From the NCBI GenBank assembly GCA_965194515.1, contig OZ239146.1, positions 1,798,001 to 1,862,000 on the forward strand: a stretch of 64,000 nt of DNA, in the 5' to 3' direction. The notes under the pieces are model-generated. The model saw only the letters and a list, made by a program, of their open reading frames with translations. It was not told where the DNA came from and did not search any database. Numbering within the stretch: the first letter of the stretch is position 1; each line of letters starts with the position of its first letter. Position numbers and translations under genes: made by a program. This DNA is from Acidimicrobilacustris europaeus. Its GTDB lineage: Bacteria > Actinomycetota > Acidimicrobiia > Acidimicrobiales > Acidimicrobilacustridaceae. Below, in pieces: positions 1 through 8,507 of the stretch.

Positions 1-875
1 CCCGGGTCGGCACGGCCAAACGACGGCCCAACGTTCACTTCCGTACCAGTAGCGAGTGGCACGAATGACGTTGCGCACTGAGCGGGGCTGCCGCCCGTCG
101 AAAGAACTGCAGAGAGATCGACGCAATAGAAGCCGACCGCATCATCAGCAGTTGTTGCACCATACTTAAAACCTGCGATCCACATTTTCGTGCCAACAAC
201 ACGGCCAACCGAATATTGGCCAGTCCTGTAATACACTCCAGCTTTAAAGGGGAACCCGGAACAGGTCGCGCCAGTCGCGATTACGTGACAATCAACTTGG
301 TTGCCGCTGTTCCAAGAATGGTGAAAAACGTTAAACACCCGGGTACGTCCAGGATCAAAAAATGCCTGATAGCCATCGCCCGCTCCGGAGGCGGGAATGG
401 TCGCTGGCGTCGTCTGCACCGCAGTGCCATTGGCCGTGCCCGTAGCAATTTGATATCCCCCTTCCGATCCTTGTGAATTGATCGTTCCAGCAGCCTTCAC
501 CGCGCGCACAGCTGCCCACGCTGCAGCAGTCGAAGGAGTCAAGGTTGAAAACGTGCTTCCGTCAGTCGAATAACTGAGAGTCCAACCCTGGGGATACTTG
601 ATGTCGCCTACAGCGGTGAGTTTCACCTTGGTGGGGTCCAGCGTCTGAACAATCTCTTGACTGACTGTTCCAGCATCCGACACCGGCATGCCGGCCGTGA
701 GATCAACCTGCACACCCGGCGACACGGAGAGACTCGAAGCAGTGAGCGATATCGACGGTGGAGCCGCCGATGCCGGGACACTCTGCGCGATCAGCGCCAT
801 GGAGACCGCCAAAGCGCACGCAAGCGCTACAAACCTCTTCGGCAGGTGACGTTTTCGGTTGCTTCGATCTGACAC
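1..875 (-). CDS. Secreted protein of unknown function, 3' end cut by window edge
   Basis: An open frame runs from a GTG at 875 off the left edge, giving about 291 visible residues without a stop. The first residues are basic (SDRSNRKR) and are followed by a hydrophobic stretch (FVALACALAVSMALIA) ending in an SVPASA|A-type signal-peptidase site at about residue 37. The mature part is rich in Thr, Ser, Gly and Ala, with two visible cysteine pairs (CHVIATGATC and CVDL...QC), as expected of an exported extracytoplasmic protein. I do not recognise the family and no enzymatic motif is visible. It is transcribed divergently from the TetR regulator at 998. The start is chosen because it is the only one that gives a complete signal peptide; an ATG 25 codons further in would lose the basic region. 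Confidence 0.7.
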   Translation of the reverse strand, partial: MSDRSNRKRHLPKRFVALACALAVSMALIAQSVPASAAPPSISLTASSLSVSPGVQVDLTAGMPVSDAGTVSQEIVQTLDPTKVKLTAVGDIKYPQGWTLSYSTDGSTFSTLTPSTAAAWAAVRAVKAAGTINSQGSEGGYQIATGTANGTAVQTTPATIPASGAGDGYQAFFDPGRTRVFNVFHHSWNSGNQVDCHVIATGATCSGFPFKAGVYYRTGQYSVGRVVGTKMWIAGFKYGATTADDAVGFYCVDLSAVLSTGGSPAQCATSFVPLATGTEVNVGPSFGRADP

Positions 876-997
876 AGGTCCGGCCCTAGCTACTCCGCGG
901 ACCGAGGACCGTAACCGTCGAGGTTGATGAGATTCCGGAAGAAACTTCCGCAAACTTCGGACAAAGAGTCCGGGATTCAGTTCCTACACTCGTCACC

Positions 998-1597
998 GTG
1001 CCCAGAACCGTTCCCCCCGATATCGACGACCAGATCATCGCTGCGTGCCAGGCGGAAATCGACAAGCGGGGCATTATCGGGATGCGCGTTTCCGACGTCG
1101 CAAAGGCAGCCCACACCACGGTTGCCATGATCTATCGGCGGTTTGTGGATCGCGACGGATTACTCGCCCACACCCTTGGTGCTTACTACCGACGGCGTAT
1201 CTCCGAGGTTGTCGCAGTCATGGAATATCGACTTGCTCTGCCTGACCCGGTCACAATCGATGACTTTCTTAATCTCATGGCTGAACCACACCATCCCGGT
1301 GCTGAAGATCTCCATCGCAACCTTCCCCGCATCACCGTGACTGCGGCCGAAAATTTTGCATTACGCGTAATCGTCGAAAAGGTGGTCCGAGAAGGAATGC
1401 GCCGATTCGAAGACGCAGTAGAACGCCTCGTTGACCGCATGCCACCCGACCAGCAGTTCGATCCGAGGATCTACACCTATCTGTTGGTCAACCTGACCTG
1501 GATGTACAACGACCTACGCGGCGACGAAGCAATCAGCAACGCTCAGTTCAAAGACTTCATGCGCAAGTTGCTCGAGGACTCAAAACGCCCGACGTAG
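998..1597 (+). CDS. TetR/AcrR-family transcriptional regulator
   Basis: 199 residues from a GTG start. The N-terminal 60 residues form a TetR helix-turn-helix: an initial helix (IIAACQAEIDKRG), then RVSDVAKAAHTTVAMIYRRFVDRDGLL, where the IYRRF segment is the recognition-helix signature. The remaining 130 residues are helical and would form the ligand and dimer domain; the ligand cannot be told. It is one of few plus-strand genes, divergent from the secreted-protein gene on its left and convergent with guaA, whose stop codon abuts its own (1597/1598). Divergent placement suggests it could control the 1-875 gene, but no operator palindrome was identified in the 122-base gap. Confidence 0.85.
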   Translation: MPRTVPPDIDDQIIAACQAEIDKRGIIGMRVSDVAKAAHTTVAMIYRRFVDRDGLLAHTLGAYYRRRISEVVAVMEYRLALPDPVTIDDFLNLMAEPHHPGAEDLHRNLPRITVTAAENFALRVIVEKVVREGMRRFEDAVERLVDRMPPDQQFDPRIYTYLLVNLTWMYNDLRGDEAISNAQFKDFMRKLLEDSKRPT

Positions 1598-3145
1598 TTA
1601 TTCCCACTCGATCGTGCCGGGGGGCTTCGACGTGATGTCGTAGGCCACCCGATTGATGCCGGGAACCTCGTTAATGATTCGCGAGCTCATGCGCTCGAGC
1701 AGGTCATACGGAAGCCGTGCCCAATCCGCCGTCATTGCGTCTTCACTGGTGACGGCGCGAATGATTGCCGGGTGTCCGTAGGTGCGTTCGTCGCCCATGA
1801 CGCCGACGGAACGAATGTCGGGGAGCACGGCAAATGCTTGCCAGATTTCGCGTTCGAGACCGGCAGCCTTCACTTCTTCACGCACAATTGCGTCGGCCTT
1901 TTGCAGCATCTCGACTTTGTCAGGCGTGACCTCACCGATGATGCGCACGCCGAGACCTGGGCCTGGGAATGGCTGACGCCACACGATTTCGTCGGGAAGG
2001 CCAAGTTCGGTACCGACCTTGCGAACCTCATCTTTGAAGAGCGTCCGAAGTGGTTCGACGAGTTCGAAGTCCATATCGTCGGGAAGACCGCCGACGTTGT
2101 GATGACTTTTGATCTTTGCCGCGTCTTTGGTACCCGACTCGATGACATCGGGATACAGCGTGCCTTGCACGAGGAACTTGGCGTCTTCGAGGCCACCCTT
2201 GGCATCTTCAAAAATACGAATGAAAAGTTCGCCGATTGCTTTGCGCTTTTCTTCGGGATCAGTGATGCCCGCAAGTCGTTCGAAGAAACGATCACCGGCG
2301 CGAACGTGAATCAGTTCAATACCCTGATGGCGTTGAAAGGTTTCGACAACCTGTTCGCCTTCACCGAGGCGCATGAGGCCGGTGTCAACAAACACACACG
2401 TGAGCTGGGAACCAATTGCTTTGTGAACCAGCGCAGCAGCAACAGCGGAATCGACGCCACCGGACAAACCGCAAATGGCGCGCCCGCTGCCAACCTGGGC
2501 ACGAATGAGTTCGACCTGCGTATCGATAATCGACGACATCGTCCACGACGGCGCGAGGCCGCAACCGTCGTACAAGAAATGCTCGAGCAGTTCCTGGCCA
2601 TGCGGCGTATGCACGACCTCCGGATGGAACTGCACGCCGTAGCGCCGGTTCTTCACATCTTCATAGGCTGCTGCCGGCGTTTCTGGTGTCGACGCCGTGA
2701 CCGTTGCGCCAACCGGCGGAACGGTGATGGTGTCGAAGTGGCTCATCCAAACTGACTGCGTGCGGGGCTGTGCGGCACTGAACAGCACATCGTCAGCCAC
2801 GACAGTGAGTTCGGTGCGTCCGTATTCACCGCGGTCAGTGCGAGAAACCTCGCCACCCAGATCACGGGCGAGCAACTGTGCGCCGTAGCAAATACCCAGA
2901 ATCGGAACACCGAGTTCGTACACACCTGGGTCGATAGAGGGAGCACCATCGACATGCACCGAAGCAGGACCACCGGAGAAGATGATGCCAGCGGGATTTT
3001 TCGCAGCGATCTCTGCAGCAGTCAGATTGTGGCCAATGATTTCAGAGAACACATGTGCTTCACGCACGCGACGCGCAATGAGTTGTGCATACTGCGCGCC
3101 GAAATCGACGACAAGGACGGGGCCTACCGTCGATTCAGTGTTCAA
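1598..3145 (-). CDS. guaA: GMP synthase (glutamine-hydrolysing)
   Basis: Converts XMP to GMP with ATP and glutamine, the last step of guanylate synthesis in the cytoplasm. The N-terminal class I amidotransferase carries the GICYGAQ nucleophile-elbow Cys and a VQFHPEV His-Glu pair. The ATP-pyrophosphatase domain has the SGGVDS PP-loop, and the C-terminal dimerisation domain ends in the family signature PPGTIEWE. The start is taken as TTG at 3145 (N-terminus NTESTVGPVLVVDFGAQ), two bases after the guaB3 stop; this gives 515 residues, normal for GuaA. Longer readings would run through the end of guaB3. Translational coupling with guaB3 is likely. Confidence 0.95.
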   Translation of the reverse strand: MNTESTVGPVLVVDFGAQYAQLIARRVREAHVFSEIIGHNLTAAEIAAKNPAGIIFSGGPASVHVDGAPSIDPGVYELGVPILGICYGAQLLARDLGGEVSRTDRGEYGRTELTVVADDVLFSAAQPRTQSVWMSHFDTITVPPVGATVTASTPETPAAAYEDVKNRRYGVQFHPEVVHTPHGQELLEHFLYDGCGLAPSWTMSSIIDTQVELIRAQVGSGRAICGLSGGVDSAVAAALVHKAIGSQLTCVFVDTGLMRLGEGEQVVETFQRHQGIELIHVRAGDRFFERLAGITDPEEKRKAIGELFIRIFEDAKGGLEDAKFLVQGTLYPDVIESGTKDAAKIKSHHNVGGLPDDMDFELVEPLRTLFKDEVRKVGTELGLPDEIVWRQPFPGPGLGVRIIGEVTPDKVEMLQKADAIVREEVKAAGLEREIWQAFAVLPDIRSVGVMGDERTYGHPAIIRAVTSEDAMTADWARLPYDLLERMSSRIINEVPGINRVAYDITSKPPGTIEWE

Positions 3146-3147
3146 GA

Positions 3148-4311
3148 TCAGTGACCCATTCCGACGCCCTGCGCTTTCTGCAGGACCTTTCCTTCGGTCT
3201 GCAGTGCAGGAGCAACCATGACCTCGGCCTTTTGGAATTCCTTCACTGTTTGATAGCCACACGTGGCCATCGAAGTGCGAAGGGCGCCAAACAAGTTCAT
3301 GCGTCCGTCGTTTTCATTCGCGGGACCAACGAGAATTTCTTCGAGCGTTCCGCGAGTTGAGGTCTTGACGCGCGCACCGCGAGGAAGTGTGGGATGGAAC
3401 GTTGCCATGCCCCAGTGGTAACCGCGGCCCGGAGCTTCAGACGCTGCAGCGAGCGGCGAACCGATCATGACGGCATCGGCACCGCACACGATGGCCTTGG
3501 CAATGTCGCCACCGGTTCCCATGCCGCCGTCGGCGATGACCTGGCAGTAGACGCCGGTTTCATCGAGATGACGCATGCGTGCAGCGCGAGCATCGGCGAT
3601 TGCCGTTGCCTGCGGAACACCAAGACCAAGCACTGCACGAGTGGTGCATGCATGGCCCGGACCAACACCAACGAGGACACCGGCCGCACCGGTGCGCATG
3701 AGATGCAGCGCAGCTTGGTACGACGCGCAGCCACCGACAATGACGGGGATATCGATTTCACGAACAAACTTCTTGAGGTTCAGCGGTTCAACCGTCTTGG
3801 AAACGTGTTCGGCAGAGACAACAGTTCCCTGAATGACGAGAAGATCGAGTTCCGCTTCGAGAATGGCCTTGGCCAACGACTCGGTGCGCTGCGGAGTTAC
3901 CGACGCACACGAGGTCACACCTGCAGCGTTGATTTCGCGAATGCGCTGAGCAACGAGTTCGGGCTTGATTGGCTCCATGTAGATCTGCTGCATACGAGCA
4001 GTGGCCTTCTCAACGTCGAGCTTGCTGATCTCTTCGAAAAGTGACTCGGGATCTTCGTAACGAGTCCACAAACCTTCGAGGTTCAGCACGCCAACGCCGC
4101 CGAGTCGACCAATTTCGATCGCGGTTGCGGGGCTTACAACACCGTCCATTGCCGATGCCATGAGCGGAAGTTGAAACTTGAACGCATCGATTTCCCAAGC
4201 GATGTCGACGTCTTCGGGATCACGCGTACGGCGGCTCGGCACGATGGCGATGTCGTCGAAGCCGTATGCACGACGACCCGACTTGCCCATTCCGATTTCG
4301 ACTTCAGCCAT
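3148..4311 (-). CDS. guaB3: GuaB3-family IMP dehydrogenase-related protein
   Basis: 387 residues, a TIM-barrel protein of the IMP dehydrogenase/GMP reductase superfamily without the CBS pair of true GuaB (about 490-500 residues). The catalytic-loop motif GPGHACTTR keeps the nucleophilic Cys and Thr of IMPDH (usual form GPGSICTTR), and the phosphate-binding DGGMGTGGDIAKA is present. Actinobacteria carry this shorter paralogue (the Rv3410c type) beside guaA or guaB. The context, directly upstream of guaA with a 2-base gap, supports a purine role, but the exact reaction of this paralogue is not established by the sequence. The ATG start at 4311 lies about 8 bases after a GAAGGGA ribosome-binding site. 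Confidence 0.92.
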   Translation of the reverse strand: MAEVEIGMGKSGRRAYGFDDIAIVPSRRTRDPEDVDIAWEIDAFKFQLPLMASAMDGVVSPATAIEIGRLGGVGVLNLEGLWTRYEDPESLFEEISKLDVEKATARMQQIYMEPIKPELVAQRIREINAAGVTSCASVTPQRTESLAKAILEAELDLLVIQGTVVSAEHVSKTVEPLNLKKFVREIDIPVIVGGCASYQAALHLMRTGAAGVLVGVGPGHACTTRAVLGLGVPQATAIADARAARMRHLDETGVYCQVIADGGMGTGGDIAKAIVCGADAVMIGSPLAAASEAPGRGYHWGMATFHPTLPRGARVKTSTRGTLEEILVGPANENDGRMNLFGALRTSMATCGYQTVKEFQKAEVMVAPALQTEGKVLQKAQGVGMGH

Positions 4312-4406
4312 TGCTGATCCCTTCGCTCAAATCCGTCGGGGATACCCCGGGGGAGGAATGGCGGAACTGGACCACAAGGGCCCCACTCCGCTGGAAAGAG
4401 AGAACC

Positions 4407-5108
4407 CTACTCTGCGAGACCGGGCGGGAGGACAGCGTTGGGGGCATCCCAATGCGTGATCTCTGCCTGCGGATCGTGGGTTCCGGTCACGATCGAAAGG
4501 AGGTTACGAAGCATCGCTGCGGTTGCGCCCCACACCGTGTCGCCCTCAATTTCGAAGAAAAAGACTGGCCGGGTGTGCTCTCCGAAGGTCCAGAGTTCCT
4601 CGCGAAACACTCCGTCATTCAACAATTCGTAGAGCCCGACGTGCAGCACCAATTCCACCTCGTCGGGAGCAGCCTGCAATGTTGGAATCACCAGATGCGG
4701 ATCGGTGATTTCCGCGACATACGGAACGATCCATGACCGACTCGACACAGTGCGCAAATGATCGAGCTCACCGAGATGCCTCACGACGGATGGATCGAGC
4801 GCGATTTCTTCCTCGGCCTCGCGCAGCGCAGTCACCCAGAGCTGCTCCCCCGGCTCTTGACGACCGCCAGGGAAACTCACCTCACCACTATGACTGCGAA
4901 GCGCCTTTGATCGACGGGTAAGGACCACCTGAGCGGCCCCCGTTACGTCCTCGTACAACCCAGCGAGCACGGCAGACCGAAGTGTGCCATCGGCAACCTC
5001 CTGTGAACGCGGAACAGCCGCCGAGGCCATAACGGTTCGAATCTCGGCCATCGTTGGACGACGGAGTTCTGCAGAAAGATGCGCCCAAGGCGCCGGACCA
5101 CCTTCCAC
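4407..5108 (-). CDS. Nudix hydrolase, probable CoA pyrophosphatase (NudL type)
   Basis: A Nudix box (G-R-Q-E-P-G-E ... ALREAEEEIAL) follows the NudL-type lead-in LTRRSKALRSHSGEVSFPGG, whose family cleaves CoA into 4'-phosphopantetheine and 3',5'-ADP. The canonical Gly near the end of the Nudix helix (EExG) is Ala here. The frame is open upstream to 5369, but that part is Arg/Ser-rich and overlaps the small gene at 5150, so I place the start at GTG 5108, giving 233 residues, after a GGGACG stretch. An internal ATG about 20 codons later (MAEIRTV) is the alternative. It lies between guaB3 and the small gene, on the same strand. Confidence 0.85.
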   Translation of the reverse strand: MEGGPAPWAHLSAELRRPTMAEIRTVMASAAVPRSQEVADGTLRSAVLAGLYEDVTGAAQVVLTRRSKALRSHSGEVSFPGGRQEPGEQLWVTALREAEEEIALDPSVVRHLGELDHLRTVSSRSWIVPYVAEITDPHLVIPTLQAAPDEVELVLHVGLYELLNDGVFREELWTFGEHTRPVFFFEIEGDTVWGATAAMLRNLLSIVTGTHDPQAEITHWDAPNAVLPPGLAE

Positions 5109-5149
5109 CGTCCCGGCAGGACGAGGAATCTGCTGCTGGCCTCCCCGAT

Positions 5150-5350
5150 TCAGGACGCGCCTGCCTGCTTTTGCTCGACGAGCGCGCGCAACAGTTCCGG
5201 CATCCCTGCGGTCTTGAGATTGGCCATGACACGACCGGGAGTGTTTTCGCCTGTCTCCCACTCCGTCCAGGCGGCAAGCAACTTCTCGGGATCGGGCGGC
5301 GGGGGTCCGGCTGACATGTCCATAGGCGCAAGGGTAGCGACAAGACTCAC
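5150..5350 (-). CDS. Small hypothetical protein (66 aa)
   Basis: Short frame with an acidic, Pro-rich N-terminus followed by a compact helical core (KLLAAWTEWETGENTPGRVMANLKTAGMPELLRALVE). No transmembrane segment or known motif. The composition is protein-like, and it fills the space between the groEL terminator and the Nudix gene on the same strand, so I believe it is real. The start is unclear: GTG 5350 gives 66 residues; ATG 5323 or 5317 would give 57 or 55. None has a strong ribosome-binding site. Function unknown. Confidence 0.6.
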   Translation of the reverse strand: MSLVATLAPMDMSAGPPPPDPEKLLAAWTEWETGENTPGRVMANLKTAGMPELLRALVEQKQAGAS

Positions 5351-5373
5351 ACTTCAACGCATGCTTCAACGCA

Positions 5374-5401
5374 AACGGCCGATCCCGAAGGACCGGCCGT
5401 T
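5374..5401 (-). terminator. Hairpin terminator after groEL
   Basis: On the minus strand an AACGGCCG arm pairs with CGGCCGTT around an inner GTCC-TTCG-GGAT element. It starts about 25 bases after the groEL stop and is followed by TTGCG with no long T-run. It most likely ends the groES-groEL transcript. Confidence 0.7.
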
Positions 5402-5424
5402 GCGAACAACCCGTAAGGGTTGAC

Positions 5425-7068
5425 TTACATCATTCCGCCCATGCCACCCATACCGCCCATGGCGGCAGCAGCAGCTGCGGCACCGCCACCATCGTCCGGC
5501 TTATCGGCGATGAGTGCTTCGGTGGTGAGGAGCAGAGCCGCAATCGACGCTGCGTTCTGCAGTGCAGCGCGGGTGACCTTGGCCGGGTCGATGACGCCAG
5601 CCTTGAGAAGGTCAACCATTTCGCCGGTTGCAGCGTTAAAGCCAATCGAGCCCTTTGCGGCTTCGACCTGCTGAACGATGACGGCACCTTCGTGGCCAGC
5701 GTTGTCAGCGATGAGTCGGGCCGGAGCCTCGAGCGCACGGTAGACAGCGCGAGCGCCAGTGGCTTCGTCGCCTTCAAGCGATTCGATGGTCTTGTTCAGC
5801 GATGCGCGTGCACGGAGAAGTGCAGTACCGCCACCGGCGACAACACCTTCTTCGATTGCTGCACGAGTTGCGCTGAGCGCGTCTTCGATGCGGTGCTTCT
5901 TTTCCTTGAGTTCAACCTCGGTGGCTGCGCCAACCTTGATGACCGCAACGCCGCCCGAAAGCTTCGCAAGACGCTCCTGGAGCTTCTCGCGATCCCAATC
6001 GGAATCGGTGTCGTCGATCTCGCGCTTGATCTGCGCAACACGACCGTTGACGTCGGCAGATTCGCCAGCGCCTTCAACGATGGTGGTTTCGTCCTTGGTC
6101 ACAACAACCTTGCGGGCGGTGCCAAGAAGGTCGAGCGTGGCCGAGTCGAGCTTGAGGCCGATCTCTTCGCTAATGACCTGACCGCCGGTGAGGATGGCCA
6201 TGTCAGCAAGCATTGCCTTGCGGCGCTCGCCGAAGCCCGGAGCCTTGACGGCAACAGAGTTGAACGTGCCACGGATCTTGTTCACCACGAGGGTGGCAAG
6301 TGCTTCACCGTCGACATCTTCGGCGATGATCAGAAGGGGCTTGCCCGACTGCATGACCTTCTCGAGCACGGGAAGCATGTCCTGTACTGACGAGATCTTC
6401 GAGTTCACGAAGAGGATGTACGGGTTGTCGAGCACTGCTTCCTGACGCTCAAGGTCAGAAACGAAGTACGGGGAGAGGTAGCCCTTGTCGAACTGCATGC
6501 CCTCGACGAAGTCGAGATCCATACCGAAGGTGTTGGACTCTTCAACGGTGACAACGCCGTCCTTGCCGACCTTGTCGATTGCGTCAGCAATCACGCCGCC
6601 GATAACGGTGTCTGCAGCAGAAATGCTGGCAACCTGAGCGATCTCGGACTTGTCGTCGATCTCCTTGGCCTGCTTCTTGATGCTTTCAACTGCAGAAGCA
6701 ACAGCCTTTTCGATGCCACGCTTGAGACCAAGCGGGCTTGCACCTGCAGCAACGTTGCGAAGTCCTTCGCGAACGAGAGCCTGGGCAAGAACGGTGGCGG
6801 TGGTGGTGCCGTCGCCAGCGATGTCGTTTGTCTTTGTTGCAACTTCCTTGACCAGCTGTGCACCCATGTTCTCGAAGGGATCTTCGAGTTCAATTTCACG
6901 AGCGATGGAAACACCATCGTTGGTGATGGTCGGTGCACCGAACTTCTTGTCGAGGACAACGTTGCGACCCTTCGGGCCGAGCGTCACCTTGACTGCATCA
7001 GCCAGTGCATTCACACCGGCTTCGAGGGCGCGTCGTGCGTCCTCATCGAACTTGAGCATCTTTGCCAT
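5425..7068 (-). CDS. groL: Chaperonin GroEL
   Basis: 547 residues, full length for the 60-kDa chaperonin, which folds proteins inside a double heptameric ring capped by GroES. The N-terminus (AKMLKFDEDARRALEAGVN) and the ATP-site motif GDGTTTATVLA are standard. The C-terminus ends in the flexible GGM-repeat tail typical of housekeeping GroEL, not the His-rich tail of some actinobacterial GroEL1 copies. It sits 14 bases downstream of groES in one operon under the CIRCE operators at 7401-7451, so HrcA-type heat-shock repression is expected. Confidence 0.98.
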   Translation of the reverse strand: MAKMLKFDEDARRALEAGVNALADAVKVTLGPKGRNVVLDKKFGAPTITNDGVSIAREIELEDPFENMGAQLVKEVATKTNDIAGDGTTTATVLAQALVREGLRNVAAGASPLGLKRGIEKAVASAVESIKKQAKEIDDKSEIAQVASISAADTVIGGVIADAIDKVGKDGVVTVEESNTFGMDLDFVEGMQFDKGYLSPYFVSDLERQEAVLDNPYILFVNSKISSVQDMLPVLEKVMQSGKPLLIIAEDVDGEALATLVVNKIRGTFNSVAVKAPGFGERRKAMLADMAILTGGQVISEEIGLKLDSATLDLLGTARKVVVTKDETTIVEGAGESADVNGRVAQIKREIDDTDSDWDREKLQERLAKLSGGVAVIKVGAATEVELKEKKHRIEDALSATRAAIEEGVVAGGGTALLRARASLNKTIESLEGDEATGARAVYRALEAPARLIADNAGHEGAVIVQQVEAAKGSIGFNAATGEMVDLLKAGVIDPAKVTRAALQNAASIAALLLTTEALIADKPDDGGGAAAAAAAMGGMGGMGGMM

Positions 7069-7082
7069 GTGTCAGCTTCCGA

Positions 7083-7373
7083 TCACTTGATGACCGCGAG
7101 GACATCGCGGGCGTTGAGGATGAGGACGTCTTGGCCTTCGACGGTGATTTCAGTGCCGCCGTACTTCGAATAGACGACGGTGTCGCCCTTCTTGACGTCG
7201 ACGGGAATGATGTCGCCGGTCTGTTCGCTGCGACGGCCGGGGCCGACGGCAAGAACTTCACCCTGCTGGGGCTTTTCTTTGGCGGTGTCGGGGATGACCA
7301 GACCGCTGGCGGTCGTTGCTTCGCTTTGTCCGGGAAGGACCACGATGCGGTCTTCGAGGGGCTGAAGGTTCAT
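7083..7373 (-). CDS. groS: Co-chaperonin GroES
   Basis: 96 residues, the 10-kDa lid of the GroEL cavity. The N-terminal LQPLEDRIVVLPGQSE segment, the mobile loop (ATTASGLVIPDTAKEKPQQG) and the GDTVVYSKYGGTEI region are clear. First gene of the groES-groEL operon. The ATG at 7373 follows a GGAGGCTCC ribosome-binding region, and two CIRCE elements lie 28-78 bases upstream. Confidence 0.98.
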   Translation of the reverse strand: MNLQPLEDRIVVLPGQSEATTASGLVIPDTAKEKPQQGEVLAVGPGRRSEQTGDIIPVDVKKGDTVVYSKYGGTEITVEGQDVLILNARDVLAVIK

Positions 7374-7400
7374 AGCTGGAGCCTCCGTAGGCAGTTGGTA

Positions 7401-7451
7401 GTAGCACTCGCGGGATGCGAGCGCTTAGCACTCTCCGCGTGGGACTGCTAA
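7401..7451. promoter_or_regulatory. Two overlapping CIRCE operators (HrcA boxes)
   Basis: CIRCE consensus is TTAGCACTC-N9-GAGTGCTAA. Site A at 7425-7451 has a perfect left arm and GACTGCTAA on the right (8 of 9), with an exact 9-base spacer. Site B at 7401-7427 reads GTAGCACTC-N9-GAGCGCTTA (8 of 9 and 7 of 9), also with a 9-base spacer. The two share three bases (TTA at 7425-7427). They lie between the predicted groES promoter and the groES start, the place where the HrcA repressor blocks transcription. Confidence 0.9.
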
Positions 7452-7480
7452 CGATAGGCCCGCGACCCCTGAGGCCACAA
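7451..7480 (-). promoter_or_regulatory. Predicted sigma-A promoter of groES-groEL
   Basis: Minus strand: TTGTGG (-35, 7480-7475), an 18-base spacer, then TATCGT (-10, 7456-7451). The -10 box abuts CIRCE site A. The -35 is only partly consensus; the position relative to CIRCE is the main support. Confidence 0.55.
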
Positions 7481-7496
7481 CCTGAGATCGGGAATT

Positions 7497-8507
7497 TCAG
7501 GAGAGGGTCGAGACCAGGCGCAGATTGGGGTCGGCACCGGTGTCGAGGGGCGATGGCCCGTCTGATTGCAGCCGATACCAGCCCGCCGCAGCGACCATGG
7601 CGGCATTATCGGTGCACATGGCCCGGCTGGGCAGGAATGCCCGCAGGCCATCGGCCACGCACGCATCGAGCAGTCGTTCGCGAAGGAGCGAATTGGCGGC
7701 CACTCCCCCAGCGAGGCACAGGCCCTTGGCGCCGTGATCACGAGCAGCCCGCCGGGCTTTGGTCACGAGCACGTCGACAACCGCTTCCTGAAAGGCGGCC
7801 GCAACATCGGCGGTGTGAACCTCGGGATTCCGGCGAACGTGATTGACCACCGACGTCTTGAGGCCTGAAAAGGAAAAGTCGTAGCCCTCGTTGAGCATGG
7901 CCCGGGGGAATTGCATCGACTGCGGATCGCCTTCCATCGAGATCGCGTCGATGGCCGGGCCACCGGGATATCCGAGTCCGAGATAACGAGCGACCTTGTC
8001 GAACGCTTCACCGGCGGCGTCGTCGATTGTGGAACCCAGCACGCGGTACTTGCCGTGGCCTGTCATGAGTACGAGGAGCGTGTGTCCGCCCGATACCAAC
8101 AACACAACAACGGGAAGTTCAATTTCTGGGTCCTCAAGCAACGCGGCGTAAAGATGAGCTTCAAGATGGTTCACCGCAATGAATGGGACATCCCAGACGA
8201 GCGCAAGAGTCTTTGCTGCGCTCACTCCAACAAGAAGCGCGCCGATGAGTCCGGGGCCAACTGTTGCCGCAACCGCGTCGACGTGGTCATCCTGAATGCC
8301 CGCTTCGATGAGTGAACGGGCAATAACTGGTGTGAGTAGTTCGACATGCGCGCGGCTAGCAATTTCCGGAACAACGCCGCCGTAGCGCGCATGTAAGTCG
8401 ATCTGGCTTGACACAACAGATGACAGGACGTGATGACCATCGACCACAACTGCTGCAGCAGTTTCATCGCAACTTGTTTCAATTCCGAGTATGCGAGTTC
8501 CACTCAT
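7497..8507 (-). CDS. tsaD: tRNA threonylcarbamoyladenosine transferase TsaD
   Basis: 336 residues, the catalytic subunit that transfers the threonylcarbamoyl group to A37 of ANN-decoding tRNAs. It begins with the ASKHA phosphate-1 motif (ILGIETSCDETAAAVV); the metal-binding NHLEAHLYA carries the paired histidines, and LVSGGHT and the C-terminal LCLAGGVAANSLLR belong to the Kae1/TsaD family. The ATG start overlaps the rimI stop by four bases (ATGA). Last gene of the tsaE-tsaB-rimI-tsaD run, so the whole TsaBDE set is encoded together. Confidence 0.97.
   Translation of the reverse strand: MSGTRILGIETSCDETAAAVVVDGHHVLSSVVSSQIDLHARYGGVVPEIASRAHVELLTPVIARSLIEAGIQDDHVDAVAATVGPGLIGALLVGVSAAKTLALVWDVPFIAVNHLEAHLYAALLEDPEIELPVVVLLVSGGHTLLVLMTGHGKYRVLGSTIDDAAGEAFDKVARYLGLGYPGGPAIDAISMEGDPQSMQFPRAMLNEGYDFSFSGLKTSVVNHVRRNPEVHTADVAAAFQEAVVDVLVTKARRAARDHGAKGLCLAGGVAANSLLRERLLDACVADGLRAFLPSRAMCTDNAAMVAAAGWYRLQSDGPSPLDTGADPNLRLVSTLS

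Noticed and set aside
1772..2755. A 327-codon open frame on the plus strand opposite guaA
   Set aside because: It lies entirely antisense to a clear GMP synthase and has no family resemblance; it is a by-product of codon bias in the real gene.
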